In this document: positions 22,126 through 33,313 of the stretch, one piece after another
Layout: every line of letters starts with the position of its first letter
Position numbering within the stretch: the stretch's first letter is position 1
Origin: Dendrolimus kikuchii
Taxonomy: Eukaryota > Arthropoda > Insecta > Lepidoptera > Lasiocampidae
Direction of reading: 5' to 3'
Assembly (NCBI GenBank): GCA_019925095.2
Contig: CM034411.1
Coordinates: 10,984,001 to 11,048,000 of the forward strand
DNA: 64,000 nt
The notes under the pieces: generated by a model
Told to the model about the DNA's origin: nothing
Database searches by the model: none
What the model saw: only the letters and a program-made list of their open reading frames with translations
Program-made: the position numbers and the translations under genes

Positions 22126-22893
22126 TTATTCCAGCATACCTCTACCATCAAGGACGAGATCTTTTACGAATATACCATGTCATAATTCTAACCCGAAAAT
22201 TCTGCGTCGCAATGAACTAGGCAGTCCAAGATTGACCTATGAGATCATAAAGGCGTTTATTTATTACGGGCCTCACTTATAATCGTTTCTTAAATTTAAA
22301 GAGACTTTTCAGCAATTAATTACTGAAAATCTTACCCATAAACTCCTCTTTAGTCGAATATTTTGGGTACAACCTACGTTAACCATTCAAATTTCGTTTA
22401 TCTATGCTCATCTTAGGCAAACAACAGTTAATGCACGTTTATAAGTGAAAAAAAAAAGATATTCATTGATTAGGGTCTGATTCTGATTCTCTTACTTAAG
22501 AGATAGCTAATCGTTTCTTAACGAGATTATTATAAGTAAGGCCGTTAGTTTTTAAATTTTTAAAAATGTAACTTACATGAGGACTGCTGATAAAAAGTCA
22601 ACATAAAAAAGCACTGACATTCACTGTAATGACAAAGGCAATACCGTAAAAATCCCCCTCGCAAATGTGTATTGCGTCGTATCTCTGAGAGGGAGGGGGA
22701 TACCTCGGTTTAGATTTAACATGACAGCCTTCCTTCGTTATGCTGAGTGGTTGTGATGCCTTAGCTTTTACGTGGCACATTACACCTATAGATGGCGCAA
22801 GTCAAATAATCTTGTGAGATATAGGAATACATGTCTCACGCGTTTATGAATCAGCATCTATTATATTAGTGTGATCTGTGGAATCAGCTTTAT
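22126..22893. other. No assigned gene
   Basis: Contains a distinctive stretch at 22660-22790 (GAGAGGGAGGGGGATACC, CGGTTTAGATTTAACATGAC, GCCTTCCTTCGTTATGCTG) that may be a dispersed repeat. I see no second copy here and no convincing frame. Confidence 0.4.
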
Positions 22894-22906
22894 TTATCAA
22901 AAGGGT

Positions 22907-23234
22907 GGAGTTTTTGGCGGGAACTGAAAAGAGACGCTGTGTTGTGCAGTTTTATTTTCTAAAAATGTGTATAATTACTCTAAAGTGAACAATAGTTGTA
23001 GAATATTGATAGTTTTTTTAGTAGTAATTATGTGTTTTGTGAGAAATGTGTACTATATAGTCAAATGTGACCTTTTGAGTTGTCACAAGAACTCCGTTGA
23101 ATGGCACTAGCTGATTACCTACAGTTCAGCTGTGCTACACAAAGACTTAAGAAAATGAAGAAAGTATATTCTAAACTAGGACCTGGCTTAAAGGCCTAGC
23201 TGCCAAGCCATAAACTTAAATAAAATAATAATAA
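22907..23234 (+). mobile_element. 328-bp retroposon with 13-bp TSD and (AAT)n tail
   Basis: Flanked by TTATCAAAAGGGT at 22894-22906 and 23235-23247. The 5' end is GGAGTTTTTGGCGGGAACTG. The 3' end is CCTGGCTTAAAGGCCTAGC, then TAAACTTAAATAAAATAATAATAA. No open frame and no poly(A) run. The tail type suggests mobilisation by a LINE that ends in short repeats. Single copy in this window. Confidence 0.85.
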
Positions 23235-23383
23235 TTATCAAAAGGGTCGTTAATAATTTCAAATCTTGTCAAACTGACAGGCATCATAGACTCAAAAATG
23301 TAAACAGTGAAACAAAAAAACTTTATTTAAAAAGTATTTTTTCCATACATATATTCTAGCTTTCAGAATTTTATATCATATTA

Positions 23384-23540
23384 GCTGTTACCCGCGACTT
23401 CGTCCCCGTGGAATTTAATTTAATAAAATTAGGTCCTCCGGTGCGCCGCAACCGCAAGAAGAAGTCCATTCCAGAATTTACTAGAGCTACTAAAGAGCTT
23501 ACGCCACGTACAGTGATGATTTTCAAGTGTCGAGGATGTG
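23384..23540 (-). mobile_element. Helitron 3' end remnant
   Basis: TAGCTGTTACCCGCGACTTCGTCCCCGTGG is the reversed form of the CGCGGACGAAGTCGCGGG...CTAG end common to lepidopteran short Helitrons. The other end is not clear. Confidence 0.5.
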
Positions 23541-23908
23541 GGTAAAGCATTTCCATTTCACAACAAGAAATAGGTAATCTGTAAACGTTGACATTTGACC
23601 TTTAAACTCGGCACAGGCATGGTTATTTTGGTCGTATAATGTAAATAAGGTATGCAACAAGTAGCTAGTCGTTAATCACTTGAATTAAGGTTCTGCGGAC
23701 TTTGTGTTTGACTTGAACTGGGTCGCCAACGTGTGACAGGGATTGGAGTTTCAAATAGGGTTCTATTCAATTAAGTGTTAACGAGAATAAAGCTCAGAGT
23801 TTCTTTGAAGGATTATTCTCGAATTAGCAAGGCACGGTGGCAGAGACATGCTGTATAAAATATTCTCGTAATGCCCAGCGGTGGGCTTCTAATGACTGAT
23901 TAAATAAA

Positions 23909-24224
23909 TATCCGAGCAGGAACGGAGAAAGAGTACAATTTCCTGCGACTATGCGGTCTGCCGTAAGAGGCGACAAAACAACCCACAGCCAGGTGCTAGG
24001 GTATTTCCCCGTTTGGATAGCCAGCAACTCTAGTCTAGAGTATGCCACCATAACAACCTTGAGTTGTGTTCCGGCATTAATGGCCAGGTTCCAGTTTCCC
24101 TTTAGAGATGCAGCGCATTTATAGCACTTTTGGTGTTGCAAGTGTCCATAGGCGATCGTAACCGCTTTCCATCAGGTGGGATGTCTACCAGACTGCTGAA
24201 CTCATGCAATAAATAAATAAAAAC
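23909..24224 (+). mobile_element. SINE-S, full length
   Basis: Head TATCCGAGCAGGAACGGAG to tail ATGCAATAAATAAATAAAA. A diverged copy; it abuts a Helitron H1. Confidence 0.92.
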
Positions 24225-24238
24225 AGACAGAAAAAATT

Positions 24239-24794
24239 GTATATATTAATACGTGAAGCAAAAACTTTGTACCCCTTTGTACGAGAATTGCGCGGTCCTT
24301 ACGAGTAAGAAATTTCGCACACTTAATAGTTTATATAGAGAAGAAGTGACGAATGATAATATATTCTTTTAATTATGCATAAAAAACTAAAGAGGTGTCT
24401 TTGGGACACCTGTTTGGAACTAAGTTCTCCTAAAATGTCTTAAAAATTCTCAAAACGTCTCAAAAAGTGTGTTGATAAGCATCGAAAACCATCGAAATTT
24501 TATCAAAAAACTATGTATAGAAATACATAAACAAACAAATAGTATCAAAAACAGCGTATATTACGCTAATTGATAAGGAACTTCGTTCCAAAACTTCGTT
24601 CCAAAAATACATTAAATCAATAAAAAAAAACATTACACACACTACCATCTATTTGACACACACACGCATATATACTCTTTTGTTTATTGTTCAAGTAAAA
24701 TCAACAGTGGAGCCTTGGCGAAACCCGTGATTATAGAAGTATAGTCTTTGACATTAATTATTATGGTCGAATTTCGACCACGGGCGACCAATAG
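24239..24794 (+). mobile_element. Helitron H1 with a ~230-bp insertion
   Basis: Starts TATATATTAATACGTGAAGC, ends CGGGCGACCAATAG (CTAG mutated to ATAG). At 24370-24600 it is interrupted by sequence with AGGTGTCTTTGGGACACCT (a perfect stem) and repeated GGAACTTCGTTCCAAAA, apparently another foldback element. Confidence 0.82.
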
Positions 24795-25000
24795 TAAACA
24801 AATATTGCACAAACTCTGTATAATATGATTTATCTTCTCGTGTTTCTCTTATGAATTAGGTCACCCCAAGTGGACCCCTAATTGTATATAATTTAATGTC
24901 AAGTAAGCACTATCAGTATTTAAACCCTGAAGCAGTTAGTACTTTATAGTAAACGTCGGAATACAACCGTCTGTACAATAGGGAATGTTCTGAGGAGCTG

Positions 25001-25124
25001 TTTTTTTATTGCAGATCAGCAGACAGGCAGACGGCGCACTTGATGAAAAGCGGTTACCATCGCCTATGGACATTTGCAACAGCAAAGTTGCTACAAATGG
25101 ACTGCTGCTCTCTTAAGGGAGACT
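25001..25124 (-). mobile_element. SINE-S 3' half
   Basis: T run 25001-25007, tail block, and central block up to GGGAGACTC, where a LINE 3' end in the opposite orientation begins. The head is missing. Confidence 0.85.
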
Positions 25125-25470
25125 CTTGGTTTGGTACCTACGTCGCCATTTTACCACCGCACTGCTCGCCGCGGACTAGGAGTTCATCCACACTTCCTTG
25201 ACACCTGGAAGTTATCCACTGTACGTGGCGCTCACTCCTTTATGCCATACGTGAGCAAGCTATGGAATGAGCTCCCTCCCGCGGTTTTCCCAGAGCGCTA
25301 CAATTTGTGGCTATTCAAAAAGGGCGTAAACAGATATTTAAAGCCTCAACGAGGTAGGCAACGCATCGGCTCCCTTAGTGTTGCAGATGTCCATGGGCGA
25401 CGGTAGCCACTTGTCATCAAATGGACCGGTCTGCCAGTTTGCCTATAAGCAAACATAAAAAAAAGAATAA
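25125..25470 (+). mobile_element. LINE-B 3' end, shares its tail with SINE-S
   Basis: The frame from about 25130 to 25350 encodes ...HPHFLDTWKLSTVRG..., ...SKLWNELPPAVFPERY... and ...FKKGVNRYLK..., the usual C-terminus of jockey-like LINE reverse transcriptases. The 3' UTR then reads GTTGCAGATGTCCATGGGCG, ACGGTAGCCACTTGTCATC, GGACCGGTCTGCCAGTTTGCC and an A-rich end with AATAAAA. This UTR matches the last ~70 bp of SINE-S, which makes LINE-B the likely source of its mobilising enzyme. Confidence 0.85.
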
Positions 25471-25564
25471 AACACAAATAAAATGCTGTGCTTAAAACCA
25501 GTAAACAGGTAGTTTTAATCCTGAAATAGTTTTATAACTATATATCTGTATTGTTGTCAATAAA

Positions 25565-26121
25565 CTTCTGGGTGCTAAGAATCTCAGCCAGAAGGCCCAG
25601 CTTGCCATACACAATGCGGTGCTGGTACCTACGCTCGCGTATGGAAGCGAGAGTTGGGTATGGAAGAGAGAGCATGAAAGTAGAGTAAACGCGGTCGAGA
25701 TGCGAGCACTGCGCAAAATCTGCGGAGTGACGCTCGCGGACCGCGTTCGTAATACCGAAGTAAGAAAGAGAGTTGGTCTGAAAGAGAGTGTCGGGGTGAA
25801 GGTAAGGAAAGGAATGCTCCGGTGGTTCGGGCATGTGGAAAGAATGCATGATGAAAGAATGACTAAACAGATATACAATGCAAAAGTGGATGGATGCAGA
25901 AGTCGTGGAAGGCCACGACACACCTTCCATGATCAAATTGATCGTGTACTAGCAGAAGGTGATGTCAGGAGCCTTAAGAACAGACGAGCGTGCATGACAA
26001 GAGTTATGAATGTCAAAGAAGCAAGTGAGGTGTGTAAGAATAAGCCTAAATGGCGCTCTGTTGTTCGTTCCTACCCCGCAAGGGAACTGGCGTGAAGTTA
26101 TGTATGTATGTATGTATGTAT
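25565..26121 (+). mobile_element. LINE-A 3' end, 12-bp TSD
   Basis: A 5'-truncated insertion between copies of GTTGTCAATAAA (25553-25564 and 26122-26133). It ends with the tail (TATG)n. The frame 25619-26095 (158 codons) encodes the C-terminal region of a LINE polyprotein after the reverse transcriptase: LVPTLAYGSESWVWKREHE, MLRWFGHVERMHDERMTKQI, RSRGRPRHTFHDQIDRVLAE and a terminal YPARELA. There is no RT catalytic core in this copy, so it cannot move by itself. It is undisrupted and nearly identical to the copies at 44960-45287 and 60878-61252, so it is probably young. Confidence 0.93.
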
Positions 26122-26469
26122 GTTGTCAATAAAAGATATGTTCCAGTCTTCGATGGTTTTATTTTCTTATCCACAATCAGGTATCTTAATTTGTAAATCT
26201 TAATAATACGTGAGTCGAGAGGCTCCATGTAATATGGCTGGTGTACGTCACGGTTGACGCGCCTGTCAAATGACGTTGACAGAAGCGTTCCGTTTCTATT
26301 ACAATATCTTTTTAGCAACAATGTTTATGTAATGAAGTCGTTGAAGGCTTTTAGTGATTGATTTCCCAGAAACCGTTAGAAATATTTTAATTACAGTTTT
26401 AGAATTTATTCTTTAATATTATTTTCTGAATAAACAGTAATTTATTTGATCGTATCTTGAGTTTCTTAT

Positions 26470-26640
26470 TTTCAATTAATTTAATGTATAATGTCAATGC
26501 AAGATTGATGGATAAAAATGTAAAGGTAGGCCAAAAAAAGGAGGGATAGTATGAAGAATGATATGATGATTTTTGGTGTGACAGAGGATGTATATCAGAA
26601 TAGAGGAGTGTGGAAGGAAAAGGCATATTATGGTTCGAGT
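26470..26640 (+). mobile_element. LINE C-terminal fragment, decayed
   Basis: AAAGGTAGGCCAAAAAAAGG, GATATGATGATTTTTGGTGTG, GACAGAGGATGTATATCAGA and GAGTGTGGAAGGAAAAGGC resemble the 3' coding end of jockey-like LINEs; the minus-strand fragment at 41815-42060 is similar. Frames are broken. Confidence 0.5.
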
Positions 26641-26689
26641 ATGTACATTGCGTTTAAAGATGTGAAAAAATTCATAATTCGGACCAGGA

Positions 26690-27060
26690 GATTTCGAAAA
26701 TGCAATTTTTAGATTTTTTATCTGTCTGTCTATCTGTTAAAACGTCACGTAAAACCTACTGAACGGTTTTAAATGAAACACGACATAGAGCTAGCTTATA
26801 TACCGGAGCGTAACTTAGGATACTTTTTATCCCAATAAACGATGTCGTTTCCGCGGGATAGACGAAAATATCGAAAAAGATTGCGCTGTGATCGCATCCA
26901 TTTTGAAAACTACTAAACATATATGTATGAAACTTGATATAGAACTGGATTATATCCCGAATTAACACTTAGGATCCTTTTTATTCCGATAAACGATGTC
27001 GTTTCCATAGCTAAATAGATGGCGCTGGAATCGCGTTTTCCAATTCACTAACAAATGTTG
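26690..27060. repeat. Helitron-like internal repeats
   Basis: Two similar segments hold AACGATGTCGTTTCC (near 26840 and 26991), GAAAC(A/T)(C/T)GA(C/T)ATAGA and GATGGCGCTGGAATCG. They resemble the interior of family H3. Ends not identified. Confidence 0.45.
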
Positions 27061-27558
27061 TCATAAACAACATGTCATTTGTTGTATTACTTGAAATCTG
27101 GTTGGTTTCGACTCGCCTCTATGTTTTGCTGGGCATTTGTCTAGACTATATGGACTTAGTTTCTTTGTTATTATTATACGGAAAAAACCGAATTAAGTTT
27201 CCGTGCAAGTAAAAATAAGCTACTGAGTAGGGCTTGACACGAGATATAGCCCTAGTCTGTATATTGTAATAGAAATGTCAAGTAGTACGCCCTCTCGGTA
27301 ATCAGAATTTCGGTTTCTCTTAGACAAAAGGTCAAGCATGTTGTAATGAAATGAAATGAAAATCTATTTGAACATGACATGGTACATAAAATTTATACAC
27401 GTCTTAAATTATACATATATGAGTCCACGTGTACATTACCCATAGGTTGTGCAAATATTACAGTGTATTATAAAAGATATAATTAAAATATTAGTTGAAG
27501 AATAAATTAAATTAGAGTGTTGTTGTATGTCAAAATATAATAAAGTCAAATAATTAAA

Positions 27559-28107
27559 TCTAATCTAAAACGGCTGAACCGATTTGTATGAAATTTTGTG
27601 TGCATATCGGGTAGGTCTGAGAATCGGCCAACATCTATTTTTCATACCCCTAAATGATAAGAGTGACCCACCCCTAAACATTTTTTTTTATATTTTTTTT
27701 TAAAGATTAACATTATTAAAAAATACGTACAACCCAAAATGTTCACCCGTCTACCACTAACCACTATATTTTAATACCGATGTTAGTATTTTAATAATTT
27801 TCTATTGGGATGATTTAGATTCAAATTTGAACCAGGTAGATGGCGCTGCAATCGGATACCAGAATTTAGGTGTTTTTTGTTGTATGTGTTCAAGTTGGTC
27901 CCGGAATGGTTTAAATTAACGATTGGACCCAGTAGGTAGCGCCACGATACTCCTAAACGGTAGGCCTGATTTTGATGAAATTTTTTGTTTGTTCAGATTG
28001 ATTTGAGAATAGTTTAGATTAACATTTGGTCCCAGTAGATGGCGCTGAAATCGGGTTCTAGATTTTTATTTTTTAAAGGCAGGACAACGTCTGCCGGGTA
28101 CAGCTAG
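27559..28107 (+). mobile_element. Helitron (family H3), 549 bp
   Basis: Starts A|TCTAATCTAAAACGGCTGAA, ends GGCAGGACAACGTCTGCCGG, GTACAGCTAG|T with a stem of GGCAG/CTGCC just before the CTAG. The interior repeats a module of GTTTAGATT...GGTCCCAGTAGATGGCGCTG three times with divergence. Non-coding. Confidence 0.8.
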
Positions 28108-28255
28108 TTCAATATAAAAGTCAAACAGCCTCATCTGTGTCTTGTTCCAATTAAAATAATCATGCACCGAGTAAAAACATTATTTTAATAACCAATAATG
28201 AATACTGACTTTAAATAAATTCAAATGAGCCCTTTTTATGTCAACAGGAAAATTA

Positions 28256-28600
28256 TTAAATATTTAACCCCCATAAAATTAAAGGCGGGTTACACAACGA
28301 ATATAAAAGTCGAATTTTTATGGAGGGCCTCATTAGTCTCTGATTCGATTCTCCGTACGTAGGGAAGAAACCCGGATTCTGTTTAACGAAAACTGCTAAT
28401 TCTTTAATGAAGACATTCTCCAAAAGTACATCAAAATACTGATTCTGACTATTTATTAATGACTCAAAAGCTATTTTCAATCTCTTGAATTCTACGCTTA
28501 CCTCATTGATAGTATTATCCTTTAATAAATATTCCAATTTCTTGGCTATTAATGAAAAGCGCCGTCTTGCGAGTTTTTTGTTAGGGCTTGTGCGCTCCAT
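28256..28600 (-). pseudogene. Gag-like frame of an LTR retrotransposon, truncated
   Basis: An open frame of 114 codons begins MERTSPNKKLARRRFSL and is charged and helical, with ...EVSVEFKRLKIAFESL...NSQNQYFDVLLE..., reminiscent of the N-terminal Gag region of BEL/Pao-type elements. Upstream on the same strand, TCTGGCGACGGTGAGC (28640-28660) resembles a primer-binding site next to a long terminal repeat. The frame stops soon after, and no protease, RT or integrase follows. The assignment is tentative. Confidence 0.45.
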
Positions 28601-28659
28601 TTCTTTAAAAACCTATTTAATTTTACTTATTACAAGTTTTTTCGCTCACCGTCGCCAGA

Positions 28660-28990
28660 TGTGATGGACCCGAACGAGGCAAAATTATATATATTAAAAT
28701 TAAAATGGGACTAGACAAAATAAAACACCTTTTTACCTTACGTTCGAATTGAAAACTCAATTTTCTTTTAACTGTAATAACGTAAAACCTAGCTGCCAGT
28801 CTTAGATTATATAGACATGTTATATCTCAATGCTGCCAGTATTATATTTAAACGAGTATTGATTCCACAATAAAGAGGGTACAACAAGAATTTTGTGTTC
28901 TTTGAAGAGAGGTTTACATGAGCCCAGAAAATGTAAACCATGTTGCTATATTAAAACGAAATATATTAGAACCGTCTAAAAATAACATTA
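28660..28990 (-). mobile_element. Possible 5' LTR of the Gag-like fragment
   Basis: Lies between the primer-site-like sequence and unrelated DNA. It contains repeated CTGCCAGT and CTGGCAGC motifs and a TTTATTG. Its outer end cannot be fixed, and no second LTR is present. Confidence 0.35.
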
Positions 28991-29267
28991 TTGCGAGTAT
29001 ATTTGAATAGCTACTGGATGTTGTCAACGGTAGACCCCATTTATTGAACAGACATATTGAAATGAACTTATCCCGCGGCTGGGCGTCCAATATCCTCCTA
29101 CAATTTACACTTCATGTAACGTGCGAGACATGTGATATCTATTTGTATCGGGATTTCGATTCTGTATATATTCTAGACTAAGATATTGGTTTTATTTCTT
29201 GGGTTTCGTAACAGACATGGGTAATACTACGCTACGCCGCACTGACAGTGTATTAACTCATCGAATC

Positions 29268-29728
29268 CAAATACAACATAATCTCTATATAACGACACTG
29301 ATGGGACTGTGTATTTTATGGCGTTATATAGAGTTGTCGTTAAATGGAGAGAAGTCTGTTATTTTTGTCTGACGTCATTTGCTGCACCAGTATTTTTTTA
29401 CTTATTTTATGCATATCTTGCGATATTGAGGCATCTGGGTGATAAAGGATCTACTCAGAAATTTCGGTATGCATGATGCCGACGGTCGATTTTATTACGG
29501 ACTAGGATAATGAAGCGATAAAAGAACAAAGCTGCGCAGTTTTTACTAATTTTGGCAGCTTAAAAGGTACTTTTTATTACTTAATTGTTGTCGTTATTTA
29601 GAGTGCGTGTAATGAGTATATCAGTGTATGGAAGACGAGCTTAACCAACCAAAGCCAAGTGATTTCGACGCTTAAGGGAGTTTGTCGTTAAATCGAGTGA
29701 TGTTACATGGAGTTTACACTGTATATAC
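29268..29728. mobile_element. Probable pogo-like MITE
   Basis: The right end (reversed) is ATACAGTGTAAACTCCATG, TAACATCACTCG; the left end has ATACAACATAATCTCTATA, TAACGACACT, an imperfect inverted match (about 16 of 21 in the core). AGTTGTCGTTAAATG and GTTTGTCGTTAAATCG occur inside. No transposase. Confidence 0.5.
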
Positions 29729-29794
29729 TTTGTTTTATGTTACGAGATAATATTTCTAAGTTACATTTTTGTTAAATTGTGTGTTTAGATGGTA

Positions 29795-29912
29795 GTGATT
29801 GCAATAATATGCAAAAGTCAGAAAACTGCACAAGTGGTGCTTGTTTTGCGGCCTGGTTTGAACCTGCGTCATTTAGGTTTGGAAAGCTAGTGCGTTAACC
29901 ACTGACCTAGAA
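29795..29912 (-). mobile_element. tRNA-like SINE head
   Basis: On the minus strand: GGTCAGTGGTTAACGCACTAG (A-box-like), GCAGGTTCAAACC (B-box-like), then GCACCACTTGTGCAGTTTTC. Same family as 7113-7740. 30193-30811 holds no gene I can support. Confidence 0.7.
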
Positions 29913-30811
29913 AGAAAGAAAGAAAACGTTTATTTGTCAAAGGTGAAATTGTACTTTAAATCCGCATTCTTCATTTGGAACTCGACTTAAACAGCTGTGT
30001 CTTACTATATAAATCCCCCACTAACGGTATGTATTCGAAATGGACACAGTCTCTAAAATAATAAGGGCACGTAAAGATCTCGTATGTGATCCCTAAGTAA
30101 AGAAATAAAGACCCTTTTACATTATTTGTCAATGTCCTAAGAGGAGAGTTATGAAGCGTGCTGAATCTGTGGGCGGAGCTGTACCGTTTCATGCACGAAA
30201 TCCTTTATTTTACTTGTATTTCAAAGTAAATATGTGACCTAAATCGTCCGTATAATTCCTAAATGGTTTAAGACATAAAATAAATTAAATAAGTGGCGTT
30301 TGCTCAGACAACCTTTCGGACTTTTGTATTACTTGTATTCTTTTTAATATTAGGAAGTTTTTGTATTAATAAGTTGGTATGTATGTGTGTGTTTGTTATT
30401 GCGGTGCATTAAAATTAAATAAATGGTTTGAAATTCCGATCAAGATATTGGTTTCTTCCCACATGTATTCAACCATATTTTTTTTTATTTCTAAATCTAT
30501 TTCAATTATTATTTTTACGTTTAACATTCAGCATTGTTGCTGAGTGGTCTCGTATACATTTCATTGCTATTGGTCTACGGACTCTGAAAGTATTACAGAA
30601 AATTGATTGAAAATGAGGCATGTTCTTTTTTGTATTGGGGTACAATAAAGAGTTAATGATTGATGTTTTTTATTATAAGTAGTTGTATTATTCCTATACA
30701 AATTAATATTAATTAAAAATCTAAAATATCCTATAAATAAACCTAACTTAAAAATATATATACAATAGTAAAAAAAAAAGCAAAAAAACTAATATTAAAA
30801 TAAAACCTATA

Positions 30812-31010
30812 TTAAAGCCCGTCCAGCCCCACCAGACCACTGTCGCTGGGCATTGTACCTAGAAGGCTGGCAGCATTACCTCGCTGGATACAAAGGCTAA
30901 TCCTTTGAGCGAAGTAAGCTCCAGCCTTGATTGATTGATTATTATACCAACTCAAAGTGTAGTTTGTAAGTTTCAATTTTAGCGAAGGAATGTCAAAGTT
31001 CATTCATACG
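30812..31010 (-). pseudogene. LINE-R C-terminal fragment
   Basis: Minus-strand frame ending AYFAQRISLCIQRGNAASLLGTMPSDSGL, matching the last ~35 codons of LINE-R at 38517-39882. No upstream domains. 31011-31454 holds nothing I recognise. Confidence 0.78.
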
Positions 31011-31454
31011 TACAAAATGAACATGACGATTGAAAAGGGTTCCCTTATTACCAATATGATTGCAGAACCTCAACAAGACGATCCATTAATAGCATTTGCA
31101 ATACTTATGTCAAAACCAAATACAATTTCACAGTACATTCGTTTACTTTCTGAATGAGTTAAACAATAAACTCCAGCCACAAACATTGTTAGTGGACCGC
31201 GTCCGACCTAACCATAAATCAAATCTTTTTATAACAAAGTAAGCAGTATTTGAGAGCAAAAGTTTATGGAAGCGATACGGGTTTTTTTGAATGGTTCATG
31301 TATTTCTTTGGTAAGATTGGTAGCAATAAAATGCTTGTAATAAAATAAAGGTTATAGTGATTTTTATAAACCCAGTTGATTTTATATACGTACATAGATA
31401 CGTCCTACGTATACTTTTTTTACCTTAGGACATCTGATTAAGAGCCATAGACGG

Positions 31455-31590
31455 CAACAAGAACAGAACCTTGGGGGGATATTTCGCGGCCCATGTGTGG
31501 AATTCGCCAGACCAGATCGGGGTGGCACTAGCAACTTTGGGCAGAACTAAAGATGCTGTTGCTACTCCGCAGTTAAGAATTGAACTATGG
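31455..31590 (+). repeat. GC-rich dispersed repeat (family G)
   Basis: GTGTGGAATTCGCCAGACC, GGGGTGGCACTAGCAAC, AACTAAAGATGCTGTTGC, also at 44220-44400 and 54545-54790. Probably a LINE 5' region. Confidence 0.6.
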
Positions 31591-31625
31591 CAAAGTTACT
31601 TTAGAATGAATATAATTTAAATCGC

Positions 31626-31950
31626 TGCCGTGCAGGAACGGAGAAAGAATATAATATTTAATATTTCCTGTGGCCGGCGGCCTGTCGTAAGAGGCGACAA
31701 AACAACCCACAACCAGGTAGTAAGGTATTTGCCTGACTGGATAACTACCACCTAGACTAGAGTATGCCGCCATAACAACTTTGAGTTGTTCCATCATTGA
31801 ATCAATCAGTGACCAGGTTCCAGTTTTTCCTTCAAGGCCGGCAGCACATTGGCAGCACCTCTGGTATTGCTAATGTCCATAGGTGATGGTAATCGCTTTC
31901 CATCACAGTTGGGCCGTCAGCCTGTATGCTGTGCTTTAGCAATAAAAAAA
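31626..31950 (+). mobile_element. SINE-S, full length
   Basis: Head CCGTGCAGGAACGGAGAAAG to tail GATGGTAATCGCTTTCCATC, TTTAGCAATAAAAAAA. Confidence 0.9.
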
Positions 31951-31954
31951 ATCG

Positions 31955-32060
31955 CGCTCCTGTAAAGTTGCATTTTTGCACTTGTCGCGCTGTTAAGGTA
32001 AACAGAGACGATGGTTCTCCACTTGCCATGATCCGGAGAAATACTTCTCGCTTCATCTAA
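31955..32060 (-). mobile_element. LINE-C C-terminal scrap
   Basis: The minus strand codes ...KWRTIVSVYLNS..., comparable to ...RWRSIVSAYSNGKQA at 40760-41195. Confidence 0.55.
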
Positions 32061-32394
32061 TTTTATTAATCTCTTTGTTAATACCTTATCTAAAATCTAA
32101 ATTCATTTCATTCAGGCTTAGGAGGAGGCAATATATTTGTGCCGTTTGGGGTTGAAAAATTCAGTTCGTGGGGTTCATCGACAAAGAGAGAAATATATAT
32201 AATAATATAAATATATATATATTTCTTTAGTGGAAACTTGATTGATATATGTATTAATTATGTGTTTTATATTTAAGCATATTAATTATTGTACGTTTGC
32301 CAAACATAAATAAATAAATTATTTTCTTCAAAGAAATTTTATAAAAAACTCTTTGAAAGTACCCGTGACCAGAGTCATACTTCACAGGTAAAAA

Positions 32395-32665
32395 GCATCT
32401 TGAATAAATCTATTTAACGCTTTTATTCAAGGTGCTTTTACGTGACCTTTCTTCAAAATACCTTTAATTTTATCTTGGTGAGTAAGTCACTGTCTCCCAC
32501 CACCGACTCTACCGTACACGCTGCTGTCGTACAATTGTTTTGTGATACACTTTTACCCAATCTCTTTACATGCCCAAATCACCTTAACATTTCTTTTACG
32601 ACTGTCACTACATTCTCTTTGCATCTATATTGTCTGTATATCCTCTGTTGTGTGATTTCAGAATA
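32395..32665 (-). mobile_element. LINE-C 3' coding fragment, decayed
   Basis: Contains ACCTTTCTTCAAAATA, ACTACATTCTCTTTGC and related blocks found in 40860-41160, same orientation. Frames broken. Confidence 0.6.
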
Positions 32666-32669
32666 AATA

Positions 32670-33313
32670 CTTTTAAGTAAGACTATAAGTAACTTACGAT
32701 ATTTCTTTGACGGTCTGAAACTTTGGCTCCAATAGGCTTCGGAATGGCCTTACAAATTTCAATCAAAATTAAGGGTTTTAAATAGGAATTTTGTCTTTAA
32801 ATTTTCGTGAATACAAACGTTACATTTTGATAACTTGCAAGGAGGGCTTAATTTCACAAATAGACTATGGTTAATAAAATAAAATAATTTAAATATGAAT
32901 ATAATTATAAAATAAATTTTTGAAACAATTTGGGACTACATATCCTTTTTCTTCCTTACATGTTACACTGTATATAGCTCTCAATAAACAGATTTTCTTC
33001 TTTCTTCTAACACTAAAAATCTTCACGTCAATCACTTCTAGTATCAATATTTAATTTTTATCAAACCTCCATTTCTCTCGCCTTTAGGCTACGTATAATC
33101 TAAAATTAGACTTTACGAGTAGAATAACCGCTTAAATTCTATTCTGGGAAGTTTGCCAACTTGATATAGATTTTCCTTTATTTAGACGTCCTTATTCGGA
33201 GAACGTCTGAATTAAAATTATAATTAATTTGTGTTACCTACTTAAGTTTGAACTTTTAGATCAGTTTGAGACAGCTCATTAAAGCGATCCCAGATGACGT
33301 AAATGGCTGTCTA
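32670..33313. other. No gene or recognisable element
   Basis: AT-rich DNA without a convincing frame or repeat match in the window. Confidence 0.5.
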
